Below, one piece after another: positions 46,528-58,405 of a stretch of DNA of 64,000 nucleotides. The stretch comes from Helicoverpa zea. Its lineage: Eukaryota > Arthropoda > Insecta > Lepidoptera > Noctuidae. The stretch's first letter is position 1, and every line of letters begins with the position of its first letter. The notes under the pieces are model-generated. The model did not search any database. It had not been told where the DNA came from and saw nothing but the letters and a program-made list of their open reading frames with translations. The stretch covers positions 7,070,501-7,134,500 of the forward strand of contig NC_061456.1 in NCBI RefSeq assembly GCF_022581195.2, in the 5' to 3' direction. The position numbers and the translations under genes are program-made.

Positions 46528-49500
46528 ATGAAATTCTTGGTGAGATAATTTTAATATTATATCATTAAGAATTTCTCCTATATTTTGGAGACTTCTCTAC
46601 TTTCATTTAAAGAGTACAATTTATCAGCAAAGAAAGTATGTAACTGAGTAATTAACTATCTTTTATTTATTTTGTAGGTACTTGCTCTGTGCGTGGCTGC
46701 TGCCAGCGCCGCCAGCTATGGCTCAGGACCCTTCGGAGTCTCTGGCTTCCAAAAATACAACAACTACAAGACCTACGAAGCTCCCGCGGCAGCTCCCGTT
46801 GTTGTCTCCGCTAAGGCCGTGGCCTCCGCCGCCGGCCCAGTGCTAGCCCCCGTCGCCGCTCCCGTCCAGGCCGCCAACGCCGTCTACTCCGCTGCCAAGA
46901 CCGTTGTCAATAAGCCCTACCAGGATGCTGAGGCCGCCATCCTCCGCTCCGAGAATGACGTCAGCCCTGACGGTTACAAATACTTGTAAGTACTAATCAA
47001 TTTACTTTCCTGATAGATCATCAGCTTCTTACTGTTTTACTATTGGGCTTCTTGCATCATATACGTAGAAGGAATGTACATTAATCAATACCCAGGCTGT
47101 GAAGAGCATTGGCAATTTCAGACGTTGAAGCCTAGGTTTCTCATGATGTTTTACTTTGCATTGATTAGTGGTCCAATGTTAACATATCGATGCTTCCGAC
47201 AACAAAGGTCGTAAACACCAAAATAGCACTTTTGGTAATCAACGAAAAACAAAAAATAATTTCGTTTTTGGCTTATATCTTTTTAATTTTAAAAGTTGTA
47301 AAATTGTGTTCTATACAAGAAATACGTAAAATACGTTGGTGTTTCATAATATATTATTGCTATTTATGTCAAAGCCTTATTTTAAAAGTTAGCTTGGACA
47401 TACACCCCAGAAGATTCAAGAAGTTGGTATTTACGACCACTAACAAATCAATGGAGAACGATTTGTCTAACGGAAGTTAGAAGTATGCACCAGTTTTTAA
47501 ATACAATAGTTCTGGGTTTGGTTTTAAAAACCATATACTGAAATAAAAATGAGTGTAAACACCACGACCTGATGCGATGGTATGTAACAAACATGGAAAT
47601 ATCTGAAGCAAATAATGAATTTAAGACTGTAAGTTGAGTTTTCATTACTTGTAGCAAAAAAATAAAACACAAATTGACATAATTGTGTCCTCAAACACAG
47701 GCACCATGTTTGATGACACCACCTTCAGACTCGCCGTTTGCCTCCGACTAGGTGCTCCATGCTGCTCTCCTCATTGCTGCCACTGCGGGGGGAAGCTGTC
47801 AACAGCCTCGGTCACCACGGCCTGTCGTGCAGCCGGAGTGCCGGCCACATACCACGACATGCCAACATAAACGACGTGATCCGTCGCGGTCTTGTTGCCG
47901 TCGGCGTGCCAGCCGTACTCGAACCAAATGGCTTGGCACGCGACGATGGCAAGAGACCAGACGGCATGTCGCTATTTCCGTGGAAGGTGGGTAGGACTTT
48001 AGTGTGGGACGCGACATGCGTCGACACTCTTGCGCCATCTCACCTTCCCGGAACTGCATGTTGTGCTGGCTCCGCCGCTGCACAAGCAGGGAACCTCAAG
48101 CGGCGCAAATATAGTAACCTTATAAGCTTTCTCCCGCGGTTTCACTCGCGTCCCGTAGCCGGATGGTGACAAAAAGTATCCTTAAACCTTCTCCCTGGTC
48201 TAAGTTACCTCCCCTCTAATTTTCAGCCAAATCGGTCAAGCCGTTTTCATGTTATGTCTTGACAACGGAAATCGGGTTTCATTTTTATATATATAGATTA
48301 CATGTTTGAGCCATTTGGGGTTGAAACTCTAGGGCCGTGGGGTCCGAGCGCCCACCTTCTTGCCAGGGATATTTCCCAGCGCCTGGTTGACACTTCCCGG
48401 GACCCAAAGGCTTCGCACAGAGGTTGAGCATTGCCATCCAACGTGGCAATGCCGCCAATCTTTTGGGTACATTACCCAGTGACAGCGATGAGGAGCAATT
48501 TTTTGATGCACTGTATTAGTTTTAAGTTGTATATATATATAAGTTTTTTTTTTTTTTTCAATTAATGTAAATATTTTGTGAATAAACAGTGAATCTGTGG
48601 ATTGTAGATTCTCCAAGACCAAGTGACATTACGACAACTGTTTCTCAGCAGAGCTTACGTTTTAAAAATGATTGTAGGGTGTATTTACCATTAATTATGT
48701 CTTCATGTTTTTACGACCGACAGCTGCTTGTACGTTGTATTATACGACCTGCACGTTTATTCGGTTCTAAGCAATATGAGTTATACATACCCTCTTTTCT
48801 TAAAAAATTTTGATTATACTAGTAAAAATTTTGGATGTAAAAGTATTTTTTTAGACGAATATTTTTTTTCACATTTTTAGAACGACGCAGCGCCAAAAAT
48901 TGAGTAGGGCTGCATTCTTAACTCATTTTCGCCAAAATGGCGTTTACGACATTTGTTGCCGGAAGCATCGATATTAAAACATTGAACTTATATGTACATC
49001 AGTACATACTTGCCTGGATTTGAACCTTTAGGTACACTCGTAAATCACGAGAGCCACCACTACTAGATCCAAGCTGACACCAAGTATAGCGACAGTACCG
49101 AAATTGAAGGTTTATTTCATATATTGGTTATAATTCCAAGTTTTTGTTCTTATTTCCAGCTTCGAGACCAACAACGGCATCGTTGCTGAGGCTGTCGGTA
49201 CCACCAAGCAGGTCGGAGACTCCGTCGCCGTAGTGAGTATACTTTCTATACTATGTGTTGTTTTATGGATATTCATTTTTGTTTTCTCTTAAACATCTAC
49301 GAACACGAAATATAACGTTTAACTATCTCAGTATTTTCAGTGCTAATATTTTATGTTTCTGCTACAGGTGTCCCAGGGTACCTACAGGTACGTGGCCCCC
49401 GACGGTACCCCCGTTGAGATCGTCTACACCGCTGACGAGAACGGATACCAGCCCCAGGTAATAACAACTAATTTTTCATAAATTTTGTGTCATTGGATAA

Positions 49501-49699
49501 AAAGTAAAGTTAAAACATGATTAGTAAGATCTTTAATATCAGACAACGTACTGTTTGCGAGAAACATGCGAATTAAGAAGGTTCTAATTGCATTTAATTT
49601 TTTCAGGGCGCTGTCCTCCCCGTTGCCCCCCCAGTACCCGAGGCTATCCTCCGCTCCATCGCCTACAACGCTGCCCACGCTTCCCTCAAGAAGAACTAA
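46528..49699 (+). CDS. RR-1 cuticle protein with Ala/Val-rich N-terminus (gene 9)
   Basis: Spliced gene of 191 aa with exons 46528-46539, 46678-46985, 49160-49232, 49368-49457 and 49607-49699. Signal peptide MKFLVLALCVAAASA. Residues 17-95 are rich in Ala, Val and Pro, with units such as APVVVSAKAV and PVLAPVAAPV. The RR-1 domain (about 98-165) reads SPDGYKYFFETNNGIV, VSQGTYRYVAPDGTP, YTADENGYQPQGAVLP. Then PPVPEAILRSIAYNAAH and LKKN. Domain introns are in phases 2, 0 and 0; the phase-2 site matches genes 1-6. Intron 2 is 2174 nt and full of transposon sequence (47172-48987). AATAAA at 49812-49817. Coding exons are rich in C-ending codons. Predicted secreted structural protein; the Ala/Val region resembles flexible or packing segments of other cuticle proteins. 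Confidence 0.92.
47172..48987. mobile_element. Composite insertion with inverted ends in intron 2 of gene 9
   Basis: Near the left edge the + strand reads ATATCGATGCTTCCGACAAC and then GTCGTAAACACCA. Near the right edge the inverse of ATATCGATGCTTCCGGCAAC and GTCGTAAACGCCA occurs (about 48940-48972). Matching extends outward to CAATGTT on both sides. This indicates an inverted-repeat DNA element about 1.8 kb long that now contains a LINE remnant. The target duplication could not be fixed. Confidence 0.65.
47690..48620 (+). pseudogene. LINE pol C-terminus relic with nested RTE tail
   Basis: Two frames give pieces of one protein: FRLAVCLRLGAPCCSPHCCH-CGG (Cys/His-rich), then, after a frameshift near 47790, LGHHGLSCSRSAGH, INDVIRRGLVAVGVP, DDGKRPDGMSLFPWK and LVWDATCVDTLAPSHLP. 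Further on, from about 48302, comes MFEPFGVETLGPWGPSAHL and ISQRLVDTSRDP. This order is characteristic of the C-terminal end of a widespread class of non-LTR retrotransposon proteins in animals. Between the parts, about 48125-48300 is an inserted RTE-type tail (CTCCCGCGGTTTCACTCGCG to a TATATATAG end). No function remains. Confidence 0.75.
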
Positions 49700-50030
49700 A
49701 CTGACTCGACGCCACAAAATTGTGTTTGCTGCCGATCCCAACACCTGATTACGGACAGAACACAAAAAAAAACAGAATGTTGATGTTGTTGCAGTAGAAA
49801 ATTTTTAAGTAAATAAAGGAACTGTGCCATATTTTTTTCGTTTTTGTTACATGGAAAAGCCTTGATTGAAAATTGAGTATATAAAATCAACATTTAACTT
49901 TGTACCATCTCAAACTGTGTGATATTAAAAGCATTGTTTGCTGATAGTAAGTCTGTATAAACTCTTTGTGCAAATACAATAGTAAACTTATAACGTTCTG
50001 ATAGATTTTCTCTTTTCACATTATAGGTAT

Positions 50031-50385
50031 AGCTTGTGGCACATTATAGCAGCACCGCAACAGCACGGCTCCACACCAGCATTTAAGTTGTCATTCAATT
50101 TAGAGCATTAAATCGTGTATATTATAATATATTTCGTAATGTCAATATGAAAAAGCCAACGGCGAGCAGTCAGCGTCCTTGCCGCTTCCACACAACTCAA
50201 CTCGCCGCCCGCGTGCTGCAAGCGAGCGGTCCTCATGCGTACAGCGACAGCAAGGTTACACCTCGCGGCCGGCGGCGTGCGGACAGCGCGTGGTTGGCGC
50301 GCTGGCAGCTAGCCGTAGTCTTAATTCGAGGCGACGCCGTGCTGCTGCCGTGCTGTTGCCGTGCTGCTATAATGTGCCACAAGCT
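50031..50385. mobile_element. MITE-like element with 39-bp inverted repeats
   Basis: The left end (50031-50069) begins AGCTTGTGGCACATTATAGC, and the right end (50347-50385) is its inverse; 38 of 39 positions agree. The inside is GC-rich (about 50150-50345) in an AT-rich setting, with repeated GCCGTGCTG units near the right end. No convincing coding frame. No clear target duplication, so the class is open. It lies about 330 nt past the end of gene 9. Confidence 0.75.
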
Positions 50386-50389
50386 TTTA

Positions 50390-53015
50390 ACACACAGCTA
50401 GAATACATTTATTGAATTTAGTAGTAAAAGTAAACTACTAAACAGAAAGTTATTGGAAATAATAGCAAGAAAATGTGCAAATCTTCACCACACGTGTAAA
50501 ACATTGTTGCAAACTATGCATCCTATTCATTGATGCCTATCTTGATTATATTATATTTACTATCTTGTATAATCTATTTTATAAAAAAATAATGGTTCAA
50601 TTTGTTACTGAAAATTAATTTTACTTATTACAAACACTGTTTTATTAGAAAGAGTATCGCAAAAGAATCAAGGTGTGTATTTAAAATCTGGAGTGTTTAT
50701 CTCAGTTTAACATAACTCTAACTTACCGCCAAATCAATAGCTTATTTAAGTATATTTCTACGAAAGTTAGGATGTTAAAAGGTGATACATAAAAGTGTTA
50801 CAAGTAACAGCATCGATACTAACCTGTAAAGTAAATACTTGCATTAGTAGCCTTATGTTTTCAGGTATTGCCTAATTTTTCTTACCTTAGAAAGAAAAAA
50901 AACTCTTTATTTAGATTATGAGGTGACAGTTTTGAAGTTATTGTGAATAAAAAATAAATGTAGGTACAGATTCAATCAAGTACCTAAAGCTAAATTGAAG
51001 AGCGTAGCTCAGAACGGCTGCAATGAAAATAACTGACTATGCATAGAAGTAGGACAGTGAACTGCAATATTTAACAAATTGGAGCATTTATTTGCATTCA
51101 TACATAATGCACTACTTTACGTCACGCGGTTTGGGATGCATTCATTATAAAAATATGAATGAAATAAATGCAGTTGAAAGTTTAAGAGGTGAACAATCTG
51201 TGTTAATTATATTCATAATTAAGAAGATCATTCACCTGGTGCATTTGTCTACTAATTAATATTTTGTATCACTAATGATGTTCTCATCTTTGATCAAAAG
51301 TAAATAATTAAGACTTACGGTCAAGGTAATTTGTTAGAATAGATGCATTCAAAATAAAAGGTTGATTAATAAATAAATCAATTCACACTATTCAAGTAAT
51401 TAATCATTGTGGCTTTTTGTTAAAGGTTTTTAATAAATCAAACGCAGTTCAAGGGAGTTTTTGAACTCACTGTGGAAGTAGCGACATGAAAAATATATAA
51501 AAAGTGGTAAACTGGTAATGTCCTTGCGACGCTGCATCCGAAATAAGCTGCAGAAATGCTCTTACAGAAGAGTTAGCAAGAGAAATATAGGAGAGCCATC
51601 TGCTCGGTCGATACGGATGCATTCCAAACTTGGAATGCAGAAGGTTCCTAAAATTGGTGGATTAAAACTCATGGGAATGGTGATGATACGTACGCTTATA
51701 CAAGCAGGGGTTATTACAACAGCTTGCATACGGGTAAAAATGGTTCTACAGGCTCTATGTATAATATAGAAATGTTTCTGACGGTTAGGAACAAGAATGT
51801 CTATCGAGGAAACTATGTGAAGGGAGAAGGTTGATGAACTGTTCACCTGATTGAGGACATCCCAGACAATGTGCTGCGAGAACTGAAAACTGGAGAATTA
51901 CGAGGGATGTTCTTTCAGAGTAGTACTAAGAAACATGGAAAACGAAACTATCTTTTATGAACCCCGGTTATAAAATTTGAACACTGCTTAAAATACCCTA
52001 TTGGTTTATTTCGGTAGCCATAAATGTATTGACGATGACGTCAATTTGAGAACCAGTTTAAAATTAGATATTAAAATATGTAGTACGAATTGGTTAACAA
52101 TAAATTTTCGTCTTTTATGTGTGGCCGAAACTAAATCAGTAACTGGCGGATGACTTGCTTACTCTGATTAACCTTGAGGAAAGTTTTAAAACTTCTGTTA
52201 GATTACTACAGTAAAATTGGAACATGTTGTTGCATATTTTTTTTATACTATGTGAAATCAGTTAGACTGTTAGTTAGAATCAACTATGAGAAAATCTTTG
52301 AAACATAGTCCTAAAATAGGTATATATAAGTAGTCGGCAGATATTATTAGTTTAAATAGTTAACTTGCAAGCTTTCACTTTCCAATACTAAATTTTCCTT
52401 AATAGGGTAGTGTCCAGGGTCGAAATAATGAAATAATATTTAGTCCGCTTTTTAGATAATCAAAAAATATCGGATATGTATTTTTTCTTATTTTAATCAA
52501 ACATAAAATGACAAAGACACAACGCTTCAAAAATTAGGAGTGGGGGGCAGTTACGTCGCAGAATCCTGAAAATTGTAGCAATTTGTGACGTCACACTCAA
52601 CTTTAATACGCTATATCTTAATAAGTTCTGATCCAATTTAAAAAAGAAAAAATACGTATCGCTTAATTTTGGACAATCTACAAGCCGGACTAATTATTAT
52701 TTTTTAGGAAACTAGCCTATTCATAGTACAACATTTAATCAGCTCTATATCCACTAATTCAATTAAAATACTGCATAATTTTACCTCCTCCAAATCATGT
52801 TTTTAAATGCCTGCAGAATTAATACAGTTTGATTATTCACAAAAGCTTTGCTGATATAGCTTTAGCAGGCGCTTTATTTTTAGTCGAGTTTTTCCTCTAT
52901 CAACTCAATTTGGTTTACTAATGAAATATATTTATATATAGTGGTTTTTAATGACTTTATTAGTTTTGTTATAAGTTGTTTGAAAATGACAACTGACTGC
53001 ATTCATTATAACTTC
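50390..53015. other. Spacer with a possible gene relic
   Basis: AT-rich. At about 51490-51840 a TATATAAAAA is followed by frames showing a Tyr/Gly/Asn-rich stretch (NGDDTYAYTSRGYYNS), broken by stops. A patch at about 52410-52710 looks like unassigned repeat DNA. No intact gene seen. Confidence 0.35.
51490..51840 (+). pseudogene. Possible relic of a Tyr/Gly-rich secreted protein gene
   Basis: A stretch from about 51650 to 51834 reads, in one frame, NWWIKTHGNGDDTYAYTS, RGYYNSLHTGKNGSTGSMY and NKNVYRGNYVKGEG before a stop. Upstream the same frame is interrupted by stops, and no signal peptide is joined to it. A TATA-like TATATAAAAA is at about 51493-51502. The composition suggests a small Tyr/Gly/Asn-rich protein, but I do not recognise the family and coding may be accidental. 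Confidence 0.25.
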
Positions 53016-53983
53016 TATAGTTCGGCCATTCAGAGAATGCGTTCCTGACACGTCGCGATTGAACTGACGACGTAACTTTGCAATGGCGTTGCAGTTACGA
53101 TAAAAATATTTTTGCTGGTTGTTTACCGTTTTAACAATTGAGGAGCATTAAAACAACATTATTATATCAATAATCAATGAATGTTATAATTTTGTGCCAA
53201 ACTGAGTGTCAAATAACTTGGTAAACAATATTTTTCTAAATCTATACTGCGCTATTACAAGGTTATGTCAGCGGTTTATATTTTGTAGTGCTGTGCTAAA
53301 AATAACAGGCAAGTATCGTAATCTGTTCTTATACAGTTATAATATAAAATAATACGTTTTGATTTTCTTTTTAAGAATTGGAAAATAATGGACTATAAGA
53401 CTTAATTATAACGTTTATGAAATATAAAAATAAAACTATGACCAAACCGCATTTTTATACTTAGATTAAAAATGGTAACCCCAAATGGCGTTATGGGCCG
53501 CCATTTTGTGACGCTAAAACAGTCGTCCGTTGTCGTTTCGTGCGCATAGACCACGTTTTTCAAGTGTTTTCGATCTGTTTTTATTTGATTACCCGGCTTT
53601 TGTTAGACCGAGATATCAGGATTGATTCTGTTATTGATAATAATATAATTATACATGTAGGCGAAGATGATGATGAAGACACCACCTCCTCAAGCAAATC
53701 GGAGTCTGATTAATATTCTGTTCGCACATTCAATTCAATGTACTTGTAACAAAGAATAAATAAAACAATTTTATTATATGAATATTACCTTTTTTTGGTT
53801 TCCACTTAAATAACTAAAATATAAAACAAATGATTCCGCCAATTTAAAACGAAAATAATCTTAAAATAATGCGGCGGTTCATTTTGAAGGAACGGTAACG
53901 AACTCAGTGTTATGTTGTGCCCATCACTAGTCGTGACTAACTGATAGGTGTCAGGAACGCATTCTCTGAACGGCCGAAGTATA
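53016..53983. mobile_element. Non-autonomous DNA element, 960 bp
   Basis: The element at 53020-53979 has ends TTCGGCCATTCAGAGAATGC and the inverse of TTCGGCCGTTCAGAGAATGC, continuing through GTTCCTGACAC, for an inverted repeat of about 32 bp. TATA flanks both sides (53016-53019, 53980-53983), so the duplication could be TA or TATA. Inside, about 53664-53712 reads GEDDDEDTTSSSKSESD then a stop and a nearby AATAAA, as if a 3' gene end were present. Superfamily not assigned. Confidence 0.8.
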
Positions 53984-54029
53984 GTAGTGAGTATATTTAT
54001 CGCAAATAATAAAGGACTTATTTGTTTAA

Positions 54030-57000
54030 TTCATATTCATATTCTTTATTTGCATTCAAATTGCATTATTTAAGCAATTATTCCTAGCTAAGTACGATCT
54101 TATACTCTCTCAGACCTCATGTATAAAGGGTTTTTAACGCCTGTGAATATCTTTCAGCAAATATTATATCATACGTCATGCTCACACCAAAAAACTTTTA
54201 GAAGGGTTGAGTCAAAAAGATGCAGATTAACATGTATTAAATTTGTATTATTTTAACTAATGAATTATTAAAATTATGAAGATGACATTTTATATAGAAC
54301 AGGTTAGTTTAGTATTGTGTAACCAAATGACTGAATTTGACTGCTTACGCATTTGTTTGCGCCTTCCTAGTTATTTTAAGCTTTATCAAATCAACACCAT
54401 AAATTCTCTGCCTTTGTATTATAATAATTATTTTGCAGGAAACAATGTTTTAGCTAGTCTCAAAGGAACAGGCGCAAGTATCGATTGATCACAAGGTTAA
54501 GCAACACTTGGGGCAATGGTTCCGTTGATGGATAATCATATATGTATATCACAACGAGTTCCTCCATGTTTCAGGAGCCATGCTTTTGTGGGTCCCTGCG
54601 GTTATTTGAACATATTCGGCAGCTCTGACTGCTAGGTTTGTCAAGGGTTGTCGTGTTGACCGGGTAACTGGTTTGAGGAAGTCAAGTTAGGCATGCTATT
54701 TGAAAATCACTGCCAAGAAAAGGTTAGGTAAAAGACGATGAGGAGATTTAAACGAATTGATATTACTAAGAGTAAACACAAACCCTTTTGGTAACTTATT
54801 AGTTGTAAGTAATCACTGATTGTTATACAAAAAGCTCTTTGTGCGTGTCGATTCACACAGTTGTGCATTTTCCCTGTCATAAGTTGTCAACCTGTCTAGT
54901 TCCTGGTGGATTTAAAAAAAGAAGTAATGAATCCATTGTAAAATGTAACCTAAAATTGCAGGTTTTATTTCTGTCACAAGTTGCTATTTTTGTAAAAATA
55001 TTAATTCAGAAATATTAATTGTGAAAAAATTAATTCAGAATTTTTAAAATATAATTTGCATTATTTTATTATATAATTAAAATCGTTCAAAAGTTATGCA
55101 TAACATTGCACCTACTCATATAAGCATATAGGTAAATCCTGGTAGTAATGTGGTACAATCAATGCTACAGCTTAGCATTTATATAGTGAATGCCTAGGAA
55201 TATGATTACAATTATGACTGTGCTCCGAGGATGTCTATGTCATAAGCAATAAAAACAACATGTTAATATGTTTTCAAGAGAAAATTTGCATGCTACAAAT
55301 GGAGGTTGCGTCAATTAAACAGATAGTTTATGTGCAATTGATAATTTAGTCATAATGAAGATGACAGGATGTCCAATTATGCATCATCGGTGTTAGAATG
55401 TGATCGTACTGATATGTCACACTGTTGTACACACCTACATTTAAATAACTGGCCATGCCCATAAAATCAAGCAGACCGTCACATGCGGCTGCATTTAATA
55501 ATCCCAAAAAAGAGTGACATTTTAGAGGGTTTTTGCAAGAATAATCGGATTACAAAGAGCAAAAGTTTGACCTATGACATAATTTGATAATTATGATAAG
55601 TATTTTTATTTCTAATTCTGCAAAAAAAAAACAAAAAAAAAATAGTAATATAGGTCACTTGAAATGTAATTATTTATTAAATGTGATTTGTGTGAACTTG
55701 AATAATAAATTATGTGAAAATGTGGCGAATTATAACTTTTGTTTCAGACTGTTTCATTGATGATTCAGATCCAACCTATTATTTAAATTAACTAAACTTT
55801 GGAACGAACTTTTTAGAGTTACGTAATGCCAATAGGTATAACCACAAAATTTGGAACCAGACAATTATTAATGGCATATTTATTGAATCCAACCGGATCT
55901 CATTTACAAAAGACATTAATTAACAATATGAAAATCATTTTTATCAATAACTGAATCGATGACATTATAGGTGTTATAGCAAAACGAAGAAGATGAATTA
56001 AATAACTTCTGTATATTGGTTGGATTGCACACAGTACTACTATTTTCAGTTCACACATATACAACAAATTACATAATATAAAAAATAACAAAAAAAAAAT
56101 AACCAGATTATTTAACTCCCTAATAAAGACATTAAAATAACAGCCCAATTAAATCGGCGTTTATTAAATGACAATTATTAAGTCTACACTAGCTCGCGGT
56201 TAAATAGCAACTTATCTACTCCTTGAATTAATAGGTGATAAATAATGAAAATTTAATAATTACATTAATAGCTATTAATAGTTTTATAATTCGATTACAA
56301 GAAACACCTTAAAATAATTAAGCTTGAGGATCAGGTGTCATTTGAGAAAATAGCGATGAAGATATAGGTCATTAAAATGTTATGCTATTTAATTTTAAAA
56401 GAGCAACCAGTCTAGGTTTCATTATAATTAATTTAAAAACCTATTTAATTGTAGGTACCTACTTCCTGTAACCATAATATAATTATCAAGTAGGCTATTA
56501 CTACAATTGAGGTACGTACCATATGCACGGTTCGAAAAACTGGGACACAAGAAGAAGAATGTATTCTTTTGTTTTTTTCATTCTAACGCGGATATTGAGA
56601 CCCTTTAGCCGGCAGTAAACCAAACAACATATGTAAATGAGGATGATACCTATTCGGAAAATGAGAGAAACTAGTTAGTATTATAATTGGATCAATTTTA
56701 CTACCGGCATTGAGACAAATGGCCTCGGCGAGGTGCTGCAGTATATCAAAGTATGGCCATCTAAAATACAATATTGTGATTCGGATCTTATTAAAACATA
56801 AAATTAATGCACAAAATAACGATTCTCAAAGTCTAGAATGAGTTGCATTTTTTTTAGAAACATGAGTATTTTTCTTCTGTAACAGTACTAGGCTGATTTT
56901 CGACCATATAATTAAAAAGTTTTTGAAATGTGTGCTTTTCTGAAAATGTAAAAAATATTTTTCTATATGATAGATCAAAAGCATTCATTTCATAACTTTT

Positions 57001-58330
57001 AGCACTATCATGTTTATTCTAACGAATGGGTTACTAAAGATTTATAGCTATTAAATAAGCGGTCATAGTTAAAAACATTATCATCACTTACTGTCCTGCA
57101 GTAAAATATTGATATTAACCGCATCTAGTTAGACTGGCTAGGTGACATACTTGGGAAATAATAGGGCTTATGCCAAACGATGTAAGAATCTACTACCAGT
57201 AATTATAATTAATAATATACCCCAAAATACCCCTATCATAACGCATGAAAATAAGGTTTGAACTATAATAAAAGATTGAGGTCAAAGGAGGCTGCTGAAA
57301 CCCACTGAACCGCATGAGTAGTTATTGGTTTCTGCTAACCAAAATTAGTGTCTGTCTCCGAAACCATGTTGACTATGTTTTCAGGTAAAGAAATTAATAA
57401 ATGAATTACCGTTGACACTCCGCTAACATGGCTTGCGGCCTCTGATTTACTTCGTTGGTAGTTTTGAAAAATAAATCAATTTATATGATTATAAACTTTT
57501 AAAAGATCTAGATCATTCTCATAAATAATGATTATAAACCCCATATAATACGCTTATGATTTGATTAAAACATTTGCGAATAGCTAAGTCCTGTTAAGCG
57601 TAAGCTGAAAAAATGACTATCTGCGACAGAAAGCAAATCTAAAATTGTAGTTTTATAATGACACCTAACAATGATTTCATCTAAAAACGAAATCAAAAGA
57701 TAATCTGGCAAATATTCGTCAAATGAAACAAAAGTAAGCTTTTTTATGTGTTTTGCTTAACACAAATTCGGTTTAGCTGGAGGCAAAAAAAAACCTTTAC
57801 ATTGTTCTAAGGTGACATAATATTTATGACAAAATGAATCTCAAATGTCAGTAAAGGCTTCTTCGTTACGCACCACACCTAGACTTGAAACAAGTAAATA
57901 CAGATTGTCGAAGTTTTGAAAATACAGTTACTACAATTTCAATTTAAGTATTTCGAAGTAACAGTACCAAAACTGCCTTAATTTAAATAATAACATTAAA
58001 AATAAAAAAATAATTTATTAAACTGTTGTTTCAAGAAGTAATTTTCAGGGGTAATTTTAACACTAGTTTGACGGTCTGAAATTTAAATCGATAAGAAGAT
58101 ATTAAAATAATAACTATAACGAAAGTTGTTGACTTGTTTTAGAAGTGGTGGTATATTGTCGGACAGAGTGTAGATATTTTTCAGAGATCTCACCCGTAAA
58201 CCGATAGGAGCTACTGAAATAATTAATTAAGACGATCATCAAAGATTGAGAAACACTGTGCTAATGAATTAGCGTCAGACACCACATTATAAATGAGACG
58301 AACTGGACAGAGGAACATTATAAAATTAGA
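54030..58330. other. Spacer between 54 kb and gene 10
   Basis: About 4.3 kb. A decayed copy of the 5583-5835 repeat lies at about 54560-54745 (CCGGGTAACTGGTTTGAGGAAGTCAA). The rest is AT-rich with no gene, RNA or repeat family recognised. The open frames at 54276-54488, 55900-56148 and 56583-56771 have no motif. Confidence 0.4.
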
Positions 58331-58339
58331 TAAAAAAGG

Positions 58340-58347
58340 TATAAATA
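58340..58347 (+). promoter_or_regulatory. TATA box of gene 10
   Basis: TATAAATA, 59 nt before the start codon at 58406; a possible initiator CATTCA lies about 30 nt downstream. Confidence 0.6.
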
Positions 58348-58405
58348 GGCATTGATCTATAGAAGAGCACATTCAAGTAGTTAAGTCCGCTTGATAACAA
58401 CGAAA

